A DNA stretch of 64,000 nt from Chryseobacterium sp. JUb7 (GCF_024806495.1 NZ_JANUFF010000008.1:1-64000), one strand, 5' to 3'; positions 16,439-25,313 are shown, counted from the stretch's first letter. The notes: generated from the sequence alone by a model not told the origin. Numbers and translations are program-made.

Positions 16439-17218
16439 ATGGGTAGTTGGAATACGTTACATCATTTTGATGACAAAAAATTCTATTCAAAAATTGTTCC
16501 TGACTTACGGGGCGAAGGGTATTTGCTGAGGAATTATTTCAATTCAGAATTTGGAAAATATATAGTGGGTAATAGTGACCAAAATGAAGAAAGAATTACT
16601 GATATTATTAAATTTAGCCAATTTTTAGATGATGAATTTAAGATACACGAAACTTTATTTAATATTAAAAATAGAAAAAAAAGCGTAAATGAAGAGTACA
16701 GTAGTTTTATTAAAAAATTATATAAAGATGAAGATGATTTTTATAGAGAAAATGAACCAATAATCGAAGATATTAATCTCATTTTGACGTTAATCATTTT
16801 CTCTGAATGCGCATCGTTTAACCCTCATTTAATTTTAGGCCGAACTATATTTACAGCATGTGTTGGTGCAAAACCGGGATCTATTGCTGAAGACATCATT
16901 TCTGACTTTACAAATAATGAATTAGGTAGTATATTTTATCCTGTTGCATCAAATTGTAATGGATTGATAAACTGGGTAACGAATGAAGATTTACAACTTT
17001 TATGGCTTGATAAAGAAAATTTATATTCTACAGGGAAAGACGCAGAAAAATATTTTTCCGATTTCTGCAAATTCATAGAAATTGCCATTGAAAATGATTT
17101 AGGTGTAATTTCCGGAACGAATATGAATGAAAGTTTTTTGAAATTAATACAATCGCCTTTGTCAGTCAAAATAGATGTAAAAGAACTTAAATTAGAAAAT
17201 GTAATAAACTATAAATGA
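16439..17218 (+). CDS. Hypothetical cytosolic protein
   Basis: 259 residues beginning 'MGSWNTLHHFDDKKFYSKIVPDLRG', no signal peptide, mostly helical and acidic in the first half; one cysteine cluster about 135-152. I cannot name the family. The ATG lies within the end of a 21-codon frame that follows a diverged motif copy, so an N-terminal fragment of another gene may sit directly before it. The context (SUKH, DUF1877) suggests an immunity-type island, but function is not shown. Confidence 0.55.
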   Translation: MGSWNTLHHFDDKKFYSKIVPDLRGEGYLLRNYFNSEFGKYIVGNSDQNEERITDIIKFSQFLDDEFKIHETLFNIKNRKKSVNEEYSSFIKKLYKDEDDFYRENEPIIEDINLILTLIIFSECASFNPHLILGRTIFTACVGAKPGSIAEDIISDFTNNELGSIFYPVASNCNGLINWVTNEDLQLLWLDKENLYSTGKDAEKYFSDFCKFIEIAIENDLGVISGTNMNESFLKLIQSPLSVKIDVKELKLENVINYK

Positions 17219-17400
17219 TAATCGCAGTCTTCCAAATGGTTTTTCAATGGCTGGATAAAGTGTAAAATTAATGTTTCCTGAACAGGTTTTTCACCATCCG
17301 AGACTAAACATTTTATTTTTTCATCACACACCAATATACGAACATCAATCGCGGAATCTATACCATGTTTAAAAGATATTTTTTTTTTAAAACTACAAAA
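17209..17400 (-). pseudogene. Antisense coding remnant
   Basis: Reading the minus strand gives about 63 codons without a start, ending at a TAG that overlaps the end of the previous gene. 'GIDSAIDVRILVCDEKIKCL' and 'LHFIQPLKNHLEDCDYHL' look protein-like. A run of ten A/T lies at its 5' side, where the frame loses support. Probably the C-terminal fragment of a lost gene. The rest of this 389-base gap holds only a 19-codon frame at 17470-17529. Confidence 0.3.
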
Positions 17401-17607
17401 TGATTAGATATGCTAATAGATTGCGTAGTGAGAAGATATCTTTGAGAAATATTCAGTAAAAAATTTAATATGAATATCGTTAATGACAACATAGAAATCT
17501 TTAAAACTGAAATCCAAAAACATTTATAAAGCTTATTGCTTTTCTCATTTCCTATTGTGTAATTTGAAAAGGTAGTGGCAGGAAACTCAAAAACAACTAA
17601 AAGGGAT

Positions 17608-18177
17608 ATGAAATTTTCAAGTGATTTAGTGATTTATGATTTAGAAGGAAGTTGCAAAACTTTTGGAAAAAATGAAATAAATGAAACGAATATAATAGAA
17701 ATAGGAGCTGTAAAATTAGATAAGAAAACTTTTGAAATAAAAAGCGAATTCTCCATTTTAATAAAACCGAAACATTTTCCAATTTTACCCGAAATCACTG
17801 ACATTACAAACATTACAAATGAAATGGTTGAAAATGAAAAGTATTTTGATGAAGCCATTCTCTTATTTTTAGATTGGTACGGAGAAAAAAATAAATCAAC
17901 TTTAGCCGGTTGGGGATTGTACTACGACTTACCGCTTTTGAGGAAAGAATTTACGGAATTTGGATTTGATTATAACAAATATTTTGTTGGTGGAGGTTTT
18001 GATATCAGAGCGCTGGGTGTTTATTGGCTGGCAAAAAAAAACATCTCTACATCTGGAATTTCTTTAGAAAGAGTTTTAGAAAAAATGAATCTAAAAGAAG
18101 ATTTTAAATTTCATAGGGCATTACACGATGCAAAAGCAACAGCATTAATATTACAGCAAATTCTTAATGAAAAATAA
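17608..18177 (+). CDS. DEDDh 3'-5' exonuclease, ERI-1/KapD-like
   Basis: 189 residues from the ATG at 17608; a GTG at 17575 would add 11 polar residues and is less likely since 'AAAAGGGAT' directly precedes the ATG. Exo I motif 'VIYDLEGSC' (Asp/Glu), 'NIIEIGAVKLD', 'KPKHFPILPEITDITNITNEMV', Exo II Asp in 'WGLYYDLPLLRKEF', and Exo III 'HRALHDAKATALIL' give the complete DEDDh set. This subgroup resembles ERI-1/KapD nucleases acting on RNA or DNA ends. The gene is isolated in the accessory island and followed by a repeat block shared with 3363-3422. Confidence 0.85.
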   Translation: MKFSSDLVIYDLEGSCKTFGKNEINETNIIEIGAVKLDKKTFEIKSEFSILIKPKHFPILPEITDITNITNEMVENEKYFDEAILLFLDWYGEKNKSTLAGWGLYYDLPLLRKEFTEFGFDYNKYFVGGGFDIRALGVYWLAKKNISTSGISLERVLEKMNLKEDFKFHRALHDAKATALILQQILNEK

Positions 18178-18232
18178 TTGCCTGTTAATGAAGCAGAAAG
18201 TATAAAATTCGCATTTTGTACTTCTATAGATA

Positions 18233-18292
18233 TTTGTATTTTAGTTGAACGCTTCGGCTTCGAAATGTCTGACACCGCCAAAGTTTTGAAAT
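18233..18292 (+). repeat. Intergenic repeat block shared with 3363-3422
   Basis: About three quarters of positions are identical to the block in repeat B by eye, in the same orientation, with TTCGGCTTCGAAAT fully conserved. It sits directly downstream of a gene, as in the first accessory stretch. Confidence 0.6.
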
Positions 18293-18385
18293 GTTGATCA
18301 TAAATATAGAATGCTAGCTGAAAACTTGCCAAAAGTCTTGCTAACAGAAAAAAACTAAAATTTAAACAAAAAAATAATTTGACTT

Positions 18386-18727
18386 ATGAGCATGATAGGA
18401 AATTTGCTTCGAGTGACAAAATCTGAACTTCAAGAATATCTGAAAAATAGTTCATTATTGGAAGAAAAAATCTATGATGATGAAACGGAAAACGAAAACT
18501 TAGTTGATATTGACAAATCGTGGGACGGAATTATATATTTACTGACTGAACAAAGTCTGGCAACCGCTGAACATAATCTTGTGAAAGTTTTATTCAGCGG
18601 CCAACTAATTAGCGAAGAACAAGATTTAGGTTATGGACCGGCTCATTACTTGACACCTGAACAGGTTGCTGAATTGAATAATGAAATTTCGGCAATTAAA
18701 ATCTTGCCATTAAAATCTTTTTTCTGA
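18386..18727 (+). pseudogene. DUF1877 (YfbM-like) protein, C-terminally truncated
   Basis: 113 codons with a clear DUF1877 N-terminus: 'MSMIGNLLRVTKSELQEYL', 'VDIDKSWDGIIYLLT', 'LVKVLFSGQLI', 'DLGYGPAHYLTPEQVAELN'. The family is usually about 160 residues; here the frame stops shortly after 'ISAIKILPLKSFF'. The expected C-terminal part with the Trp/Tyr motif is missing. The sequence beyond the stop belongs to a gene fragment read on the opposite strand, so the 3' end was replaced by recombination. Confidence 0.75.
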
Positions 18728-18903
18728 AAATCAATGATTTGAGTAGTACTGGGAACATAGTTTTCAACGATATATTTTGATCTCTCAAGAGCTGCAAAAT
18801 ATTTATCCTGTATGTTCTGTTTTGCTTCCGATACTGTCTTTTCTGATATTAAATCAAGATAAGATTCAAAAGACAGTGCTTTGTTCCAATAATTTTTCAT
18901 CAT
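18646..18903 (-). pseudogene. N-terminal fragment of a thioredoxin-family-like protein
   Basis: The frame begins 'MMKNYWNKALSFESYLDLISEK' and runs as protein-like sequence to about 'ENYVPSTTQIIDF' (near 18730). The opening resembles the N-terminus of small thioredoxin-family proteins of flavobacteria, from memory. Beyond that point the frame is the antisense of the DUF1877 gene and meaningless. It follows the beta-propeller lipoprotein gene by 8 bases on the same strand, so it was probably the second gene of that operon, now cut at about codon 58. Confidence 0.5.
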
Positions 18904-18911
18904 TATGTAAT

Positions 18912-19943
18912 TTAGTTTAGTTCTCGTTTATAGTAGGTTAATCCGAAAGGGTTGGTTCCTACATTTACAGATGCTGACGGGGCTATTGCTCCGGAGGAAT
19001 TGATATGGTAAACAGATAAGCTGGTAGAAGTCACTCCTGAGTTTGTTACAAACATTTTATTTCCGTCGTTATTGACGACAATGTTATGAGGAGTACTGGA
19101 AACAGGTGCTGGTGTATTTGCTTCTTCGCCTGTTGCTGAATTGATTGAATACAGCTGATTTCCGGTAATATTGCTTACAAAAATATTATTTTGATTGGGT
19201 GAATGAAAAATTCCGTGGGCTCCCGGATAATTTTTTTCAAATATAGAATTCAGGGTCTGAGAATCGAAAGCATATACTTTTCCAGATTGGCAAGGAACAT
19301 ATAACCTATTGCTTGCTGAATGAAATAAATGCGGTTCTTTACCCACTGTAAGCTCTCCTGTTTTCAAATACGAATCTGTAGAATATATGTATACCTTATC
19401 CGATGCCGGATTTCCTGTGAGAACAGATACAAATGCCTTGCTTCCATCCTGAGTTACAAATACATCATGAGGCTTCATGTCAATAGCAATGGTTTTTGAT
19501 ACCGTATTCGTACTTAAATTGATAACAGAAATTGTATTCTCTATATCGTTTACCACCCAAAGCTTTTTTCCCTGTCCATCTGCCCACATGTGGAAAATTC
19601 CTTCTCCGGCAGCAATTGACCTTTCAACCTGCTTATTTTCAGGGTTTATTACATGCACCTTTTTTTCTGACCTGTCTCCGACATAAATTTTATCTGTTTT
19701 AGGTACATATACTACATACATTGGTTCTGAATTTGGGATCAATAGCGTGTTTGTCGTTTTGTTGGTATCAACATCTATAAAGCTGATACTTTTGCCATTC
19801 CGATTGGCAACAACAATTTTCTCTTCGGTACGTTTTGCTACAGAATCCATAGAATCGTCATTGCAAGAATAAGCCAATGTAAGTCCCAGAAATAAAATAG
19901 TAGTCCTAACTTTTAAAGGGTTCTTTAAATAATAGTTTTTCAT
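18912..19943 (-). CDS. YncE-type beta-propeller lipoprotein
   Basis: 343 residues: lipoprotein signal with lipobox '..LAYSC' (Cys about 27), then seven-bladed propeller repeats of the YncE/40-residue type ('KIVVANRNGKSISFIDVDTNK', 'VHVINPENKQVERSI', 'LWVVNDIENTISVINLSTN', 'KAFVSVLTGN', 'KMFVTNSGVTSTSLSVYHI'). Probably an outer-membrane or periplasmic binding protein; ligand unknown. The downstream partner gene on the same strand is truncated. Confidence 0.8.
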   Translation of the reverse strand: MKNYYLKNPLKVRTTILFLGLTLAYSCNDDSMDSVAKRTEEKIVVANRNGKSISFIDVDTNKTTNTLLIPNSEPMYVVYVPKTDKIYVGDRSEKKVHVINPENKQVERSIAAGEGIFHMWADGQGKKLWVVNDIENTISVINLSTNTVSKTIAIDMKPHDVFVTQDGSKAFVSVLTGNPASDKVYIYSTDSYLKTGELTVGKEPHLFHSASNRLYVPCQSGKVYAFDSQTLNSIFEKNYPGAHGIFHSPNQNNIFVSNITGNQLYSINSATGEEANTPAPVSSTPHNIVVNNDGNKMFVTNSGVTSTSLSVYHINSSGAIAPSASVNVGTNPFGLTYYKRELN

Positions 19944-20535
19944 AGCTTTTCAATTTGTATAACTTAATTTTATTTATACATCCCAACCTTTAGAATGTTT
20001 AAATAATAGTCGCCGGAAAATTGAAATCCTGACAAACACAATCTGTATCAGTAACCAATAATGGTATAATTTAGTCTCAAAAAATGATATTTAATATGTT
20101 TTTTTGATGTGTAATGTATTTGTAAATTAATGTTTTAATGTCGATGTGTGAACTAGTGGTTTTACATTATTGCTGCTGCTCAAATCACTGATGATATGAT
20201 GTACATACCACAAATTAGGTATAAATACTTAATAGATCTTGTTTTCGATTTATTACTTTTATCGAATAATAATACACCATGAATATCATATTAGAACTTT
20301 CCACCTGGGGGAGCGCTTTCGACACGTGCATTTATTTCGACCGACATCAAGTTAAACTAATTCACACCAAGGCTTCAGGAAACACGAGTTTTTAATATGT
20401 TATTTAATATCAACAGGGTATAATGTCAAAAGAAGTAGCGCCGGAAACCAATGTAAAAAAGTTTTGGTACCGTATTACTCTTCTTATAATTGGCTTAATC
20501 TACTCTCGAAATCAACTTTAAACGCTATACTCGTT
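19944..20535. other. Gene-free stretch with small gene fragments
   Basis: Holds a motif copy at 20074-20088 and two short plus-strand frames. The first, 20279-20395 (38 codons, 'MNIILELSTWGSAFDTC'), has no recognisable features. The second, 20423-20521 (32 codons), begins like the cytoplasmic N-terminus and first helix of a membrane protein ('MSKEVAPETNVKKFWYRI' then 'LLIIGLI') and then stops. Both look like 5' gene ends cut by recombination at the right border of the second island. Confidence 0.4.
20074..20088 (+). repeat. Recurring motif, copy 9
   Basis: GTCTCAAAAAATGAT, two differences from the consensus, same orientation as the other copies, near the right border of the second accessory island. 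Confidence 0.4.
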
Positions 20536-21411
20536 ATGAAACTCTTATCTACCCAACAACTTTCATTAGCTTTTATGCTTTGTTTTGCCGGCATTTTGAA
20601 CCTTTACAGTCAAAAAACTATAGATACTGTTATGGTAGGTTTTGATCATAAATGTTCACCTTATTACCAAGCGATTAATCAACAGGCTGCCCACGGTATT
20701 ACCAAAGTTATTTTTTTCGATCTCGATAACACTCTCTTTATTGTTAACAACAGAAAATACGGCAGTGATGACTGGTCGTCATTGATTAGCGATTCAATAA
20801 AAACTAAAATTAATCCTGCATATACCAAGATTTTTTTTGATGAATTATATGATTCTATTTCTGTGACAAATTATAAGTATCTGCCGGTAAGTCCTGTTTG
20901 TATACAAGCCAGAGATTTAATAAACAAAATTTCTAAAAAGGAGCACACATTGGTTTTTGGACTTACTTCCCGGGCTATTAATATTGCTGTCGAGACAGAT
21001 GCTAATTTATATAATGCAGGCTATCGGTTTATGTATAAAACTAAAGAAGAGATAGCAGTCCCACCGGATGTTCAGATGGCGAATAATGTTATTTACACAA
21101 AAGGGGGTAACAAAGGATTGGCAATCAACTCTTTTATCACCGCGAATTTTCCTACTAGTACAAATTATGATATATATTATTTTGATGACACGTACAGAAA
21201 GCTCGAACAGGCAAAAGAGTATATAGATAATCTTACTCCTATACACCATAATGATCTTGTTTTGGATAAAGCAAAGATGCATTATTACTTCTTGAATGAC
21301 GAAAGAATCAAACCTATAGAATCTGAAGTGGCAAGCGCTTATTGGCAGAGCTTTTTGTATATGATTTATACTAAAAAACAATTAAATCCTGAACTGGTTC
21401 TGAAAAAGTAA
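20536..21411 (+). CDS. Exported HAD-superfamily protein, DUF2608
   Basis: 291 residues from the ATG at 20536; an alternative start at 20464 would add 24 non-signal residues. Signal peptide to about '..NLYSQ'; then HAD motif I 'VIFFDLDNTLF' (Asp62, Asp64), a motif II candidate 'LVFGLTSR' and a late acidic motif 'YYFDDTYRK'. DUF2608 proteins are HAD-like, best known from intracellular bacteria such as Legionella and Chlamydiae relatives. A phosphatase activity is plausible, substrate unknown. It is the first gene of a tight unit with a GMC oxidoreductase and a PAS-cupin protein. Confidence 0.75.
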   Translation: MKLLSTQQLSLAFMLCFAGILNLYSQKTIDTVMVGFDHKCSPYYQAINQQAAHGITKVIFFDLDNTLFIVNNRKYGSDDWSSLISDSIKTKINPAYTKIFFDELYDSISVTNYKYLPVSPVCIQARDLINKISKKEHTLVFGLTSRAINIAVETDANLYNAGYRFMYKTKEEIAVPPDVQMANNVIYTKGGNKGLAINSFITANFPTSTNYDIYYFDDTYRKLEQAKEYIDNLTPIHHNDLVLDKAKMHYYFLNDERIKPIESEVASAYWQSFLYMIYTKKQLNPELVLKK

Positions 21412-21468
21412 TTCAGGGATATTTAAATATAAAAACTAATAAAAACCATAAAAAAAAACTAAATAACT

Positions 21469-23436
21469 ATGGCAAATTATGCATCATCAAAAAACCTGGG
21501 TAACGGATATCCGACTCCAGGTCCTCAGAAACCTGATATTCAGGACATCATGAATCACGCTTATTTCCTGACTGAGGGTCAATGGAAAGAAGCAAAAGAA
21601 AACAATTCTTATGACTATATAATTATTGGCTCGGGCTTCTGTGGGTATGCCTTTGCTAAAAGAATTCTGGAAAATGAAAGTGAAGCTACAATTCTCATGA
21701 TTGAGCGTGGAGGCTTTTTATTACCTACCCATTTTCAGAATTTAGGAGCAAGCTATAAGAAATTAGTTGGTCCTATTTCTGAAACTTTTCCTTGGAGTTT
21801 ATCTCAGTCTACGATGCTTGAGAAAGCACCTTATCGTGTGACGCAGCATGGTATGTTGCCATATTTTGGCGGTAGAAGTTTCTTATGGAGCGCCTGGTGC
21901 CCTCAACCCGAACAACGCCAGGCTGAAAAATGGTCTCCGGAGCTGTTTGAGTCTTTAACAAAAAAAAATAATAAGACATCTTATTTTGATGAAGCTCTTA
22001 AGTTATTGCATGTTCATAAGTCAAATGACTTGCCTTTTTCAGAGAATTTAAAAAAAATGGGGCTGAACAAGAATTTAAGTGAATTACGATTGCCGGAATA
22101 CGGAGCATTGCAAGATGCTGTTTACAAAAAGTTGAAGGACAAAAGAGAAGAATTTAACTCTAACAACAAAACAGAAGCGGAGCTTATGAAGGTAGAGTAT
22201 GCTTCTTTAGCTTGTGGTGATGGTGAGGATAAAGGGATTGATTTTAATAAGTTTTCTACTCCGACAGCTATTCTTAATTTGGTAGACAGCACTGCATTTG
22301 TAATTAATAAAGATGATAAGGATGATGATCCGGTTATTAAAAAAAGAAAAGGACGTAATAATATGTATCCAAACAGATTACATATTGTGACAGAATGTAT
22401 CGTAGAAGAAATTTCTAATGAAAATAATAAAGCTTATGCATTATTGACAACGAGAGGTACCATTGCATTGAATGATGCAGAATTGATATTAGCAACCGGA
22501 GCCATGCCACCTGCTACCCTGATCCAGAAATCATTCAACCATAAATTAGCTGGTAACCATTTCACTGCACATACTATCTCTGCCATCACTGCCAGAGTAA
22601 AGAAAGACAAATTTTCAGAGCTATCAAAAAATAACAATCTGCAGATGGGGGCCATTTACTTACCTTTCTTTGCGAAAAATAAGCAACAGTTTCATATTCA
22701 ATTGTCAATTATTCATGATCCTGATCCAAAAGCTAATAAAGAGACGGCAATGCGTTATATGCCTGATGTAGTGTCTACAGCCTCTCCTGAGCAATTGAAA
22801 GGCTCAGAGGATTATATCATCCTAGTGTGTGCAGTCTTAGGCGAATTAGATATTCATAATGAAAATGCATCTTTCAATGCCAATAAAGATACTGATCCTA
22901 CGACTGCAAGCTTATTGCGCTGTAATCCTAGTCCGTTAGATAAAGAAACATGGGATGATATGGGGGAAACAGCCTATGCTATTCTTGATTATGTATTTGA
23001 TAATCCGGAATACTGGTATAGCGATCTTAACTATTACCAAGAATCTCTCGTGGGCAAATATTCTAAAGATGAATTGGAAAAACGAGATAAAATGCAAAAC
23101 TCATGGGTGAAGAAAAAAGACCGTACACCTTATCCACATGTTCCTGCGATGGTACACGAAGGTTCTACATTACCTATAGAAAATAAAAATGGTATTAAGC
23201 ATGTAGTCAATTTAGATTATCAGCTGCTGGACAATGATGATAAAGCTGTATCTAATTTATTCATAACAGGAGCGTCATTATGGGCACAGAGCGGTGCCTG
23301 GAATCCGACTTTAACCATGACCGCAATGGCGTTACAATTAGCTGATAAACGGTCTGCAGCTAAACAAAAGCGTCTTAAGAGTAAAAATCCTGAGCCTACT
23401 GCTGTACTTACTTTAATTGATCAATCTAAATCTTAA
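21469..23436 (+). CDS. GMC-family FAD-dependent oxidoreductase
   Basis: 655 residues, no signal peptide. N-terminal Rossmann FAD motif 'DYIIIGSGFCGYAFAKRIL', 'GGRSFLWSAWCPQPE' corresponding to the GMC 'GG.S..N' region, 'LILATGAMPPATLIQKS', and the C-terminal GMC signature 'FITGASLWAQSGAWNPTLTMTAMALQLADK' (Asn and His/Asn of the active site lie in this part). These enzymes oxidise alcohols or sugars. An Asp-rich loop occurs near 285-290 ('DDKDDD'). The next gene starts 5 bases downstream. Confidence 0.9.
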   Translation: MANYASSKNLGNGYPTPGPQKPDIQDIMNHAYFLTEGQWKEAKENNSYDYIIIGSGFCGYAFAKRILENESEATILMIERGGFLLPTHFQNLGASYKKLVGPISETFPWSLSQSTMLEKAPYRVTQHGMLPYFGGRSFLWSAWCPQPEQRQAEKWSPELFESLTKKNNKTSYFDEALKLLHVHKSNDLPFSENLKKMGLNKNLSELRLPEYGALQDAVYKKLKDKREEFNSNNKTEAELMKVEYASLACGDGEDKGIDFNKFSTPTAILNLVDSTAFVINKDDKDDDPVIKKRKGRNNMYPNRLHIVTECIVEEISNENNKAYALLTTRGTIALNDAELILATGAMPPATLIQKSFNHKLAGNHFTAHTISAITARVKKDKFSELSKNNNLQMGAIYLPFFAKNKQQFHIQLSIIHDPDPKANKETAMRYMPDVVSTASPEQLKGSEDYIILVCAVLGELDIHNENASFNANKDTDPTTASLLRCNPSPLDKETWDDMGETAYAILDYVFDNPEYWYSDLNYYQESLVGKYSKDELEKRDKMQNSWVKKKDRTPYPHVPAMVHEGSTLPIENKNGIKHVVNLDYQLLDNDDKAVSNLFITGASLWAQSGAWNPTLTMTAMALQLADKRSAAKQKRLKSKNPEPTAVLTLIDQSKS

Positions 23437-23441
23437 GCACC

Positions 23442-24290
23442 ATGGATAATAACGAAACAGTTAAACTTTTAGAAGTAAGTCCGGATTTAATATCTGTAGT
23501 AAATATGGATGGGGTTTATACCTGCATTAAGGATGCTGATTCCAGATTTGTATTTTGTAATGAAAACTTTGCGAAATTAGTGGGGAGTTCTGCCTCTGAT
23601 ATTGTAGGCAAAATAGATGATAGAGCAGATCATGTAAAAGATGATGCGGCAGTAAGAAAAGCGGGTGTGCCATTGTTGAATCATCGCGAAGTAATAGAGT
23701 TACCGAACGGATCTCAGCAGCCTATTCTTACACAAAAGGGATTATGGCGATGTCCGACAGATGAATCTGAGATTCTGGGGACTACGGTTAACTTCTCTTT
23801 GCAGAAAACAAAAGAAGCGTGGATTAAAGATTTAGGGCTTAAGCTGGTAGATCGTGTCGGTTATTTTGGTATTGACAGTACTCATGAAGCCGACAAGGAT
23901 AGTACCTATTCTTTGAATTTTATTCTGATAGATAACCTTCCAAAGCTAAAATTGCATAAGCTTACTATGGATGAACAATGGTTTTTTCATGAAGGCTCTG
24001 CCTTGGAAATTTATATTTTCGATGTATTGAAAAAGACAGCTACTGTTAAAGTCTTAGGTCGAAATATAGCTAAAGGAGAGAAGTTACAGGTCATAGTACC
24101 CAAAAATACATGGTTTGGTGCTAAAGTTCTGAATAAAGATTTTAATTTAAGCAGCTGTAGCTTAGCACCGGCTTTTAAGGAGGGTTGCAGTACATCTTTA
24201 CCGGAAGATGACAAGGAAAGAAAAATTTTCCTGGATCATCTGAAACAAATTTTCCCGGAATATACTGCTGTAATCGACGAACTTTCTTAA
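23442..24290 (+). CDS. PAS domain fused to cupin_5 (DUF985)-like domain
   Basis: 282 residues, cytosolic. Residues about 5-125 form a PAS sensor ('ISVVNMDGVYTCIKDADSRFVFCNENFAKLVGSSASDIVGK'). The C-terminal half (about 140-270) matches the cupin_5/DUF985 pattern: 'YSLNFILIDNLPKLKLHKLTMDEQWFFHEGSALEIYIF', 'GEKLQVIVPKNTWFGAKV', 'SSCSLAPAFKEG'. His and Glu at the usual metal-site positions are visible. The fusion is unusual: the PAS part may sense a ligand or redox state and the cupin may bind a small molecule. It ends a three-gene operon with a strong terminator just after. Confidence 0.75.
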   Translation: MDNNETVKLLEVSPDLISVVNMDGVYTCIKDADSRFVFCNENFAKLVGSSASDIVGKIDDRADHVKDDAAVRKAGVPLLNHREVIELPNGSQQPILTQKGLWRCPTDESEILGTTVNFSLQKTKEAWIKDLGLKLVDRVGYFGIDSTHEADKDSTYSLNFILIDNLPKLKLHKLTMDEQWFFHEGSALEIYIFDVLKKTATVKVLGRNIAKGEKLQVIVPKNTWFGAKVLNKDFNLSSCSLAPAFKEGCSTSLPEDDKERKIFLDHLKQIFPEYTAVIDELS

Positions 24291-24311
24291 ATTTATAGGG
24301 AGTCACGGCTT

Positions 24312-24346
24312 AACCTCATTCGGCATCTTGCTGGATGAGGTTTTTA
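24312..24346 (+). terminator. Strong intrinsic terminator
   Basis: A 14-bp stem (AACCTCAT plus TCGGCA against TGCTGG plus ATGAGGTT) with a TCT loop, followed by a T-rich tract, 22 bases after the PAS-cupin gene. Confidence 0.9.
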
Positions 24347-24395
24347 TTGAGTTTATCATAAGCTCAGGAGATTTCACATATACCTTTTAAAAAAG

Positions 24396-24797
24396 ATGGC
24401 AATAAACAAAAAAAATAAAAATAGAACCTCTGTTGATAGTAAGGAATATCTGTGGTCGGTATTTGATGAGTATGACCAGACAGAGTTTGATGGGATACAA
24501 ATTAAAGCAATATGTTCAGACCAGACTCATTTTATAAAATATGGATTGCAGCAAGAAGAAAATAATAGAAAATTAGTGCTTGCTTTGAGAGATTATGCCA
24601 AATTGGTTCATCTGTCATCACCTCCAAAATTTGAAAATAGCGAAGGAATAATTACTAAAACCGGAATTGTCAGAATGATAAAATGGTGTAAACAGGATAT
24701 GCATCAGATTGAATATGCATTGGATGGAGACAATAATAATTTGACTGAAGCAGAGAAGCAGTTGTTGCTTGAAGAGCTGCAAAAAATAATAAGTTGA
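24396..24797 (+). CDS. Hypothetical cytosolic protein
   Basis: 133 residues, basic N-terminus ('MAINKKNKNRTSVDSKEYLW'), mostly helical, ending 'LTEAEKQLLLEELQKIIS'. No motif I recognise. It stands alone between the terminator of the PAS-cupin operon and the convergent mug gene, whose end lies 3 bases away. Confidence 0.55.
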   Translation: MAINKKNKNRTSVDSKEYLWSVFDEYDQTEFDGIQIKAICSDQTHFIKYGLQQEENNRKLVLALRDYAKLVHLSSPPKFENSEGIITKTGIVRMIKWCKQDMHQIEYALDGDNNNLTEAEKQLLLEELQKIIS

Positions 24798-24800
24798 TAG

Positions 24801-25313
24801 TCAGGTTATATCCTGTCGTATTGTATCATGATAAAGTTCAGTGTAATGGAGGGTAAGATCATCAATACCGAAACCACGGTTCAGACCGCTGGGATTAGGC
24901 AGTACCCAAACTGTTGCATCTTGAATTTTTTCATTCTGTCTGCCCCACATAATTTGTTTTTTGCCTGAAAATACAGCGTAAGCAGGTTTTCCTAAAAAGG
25001 CTATATACTTTGGCTGATAGCGCTCCATTTTCTCCTGGAATATCTCAAATGAACGTATAAATTCGTGCTTCGAAAGCTCGTCAGCACGCACAGTAGGTCT
25101 CGCCACTGCGGTCGTTAAACCGTAGCCGAATTTTAAAATATCTTTATCATTAACTGCTTCAATTTGGTAGGGTGTAAAACCTGCCAAATGTAAAATTTTC
25201 CAAAAACGATTGCTTTTTCCTGAGAAATGATAACCCTCCGAAGCAGATTTTAAGCCGGGATTAATTCCGCAAAAAATAACACTGAGATTTTCCGAAATAA
25301 TATCTGTTAACAT
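24801..25313 (-). CDS. mug: G/U mismatch-specific DNA glycosylase
   Basis: 170 residues of the Mug/TDG branch of the uracil-DNA glycosylase superfamily. Motif 1 'VIFCGINPGLKSA' (the Asn of GINPG activates water) and motif 2 'VLPNPSGLNRG' are intact, with 'YHFSGKSNRFWKILHLAGF' between them. It removes uracil or ethenocytosine opposite guanine in base-excision repair. Length is normal. Convergent with the hypothetical gene at 24396, divergent from the TetR gene at 25514. Confidence 0.9.
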   Translation of the reverse strand: MLTDIISENLSVIFCGINPGLKSASEGYHFSGKSNRFWKILHLAGFTPYQIEAVNDKDILKFGYGLTTAVARPTVRADELSKHEFIRSFEIFQEKMERYQPKYIAFLGKPAYAVFSGKKQIMWGRQNEKIQDATVWVLPNPSGLNRGFGIDDLTLHYTELYHDTIRQDIT

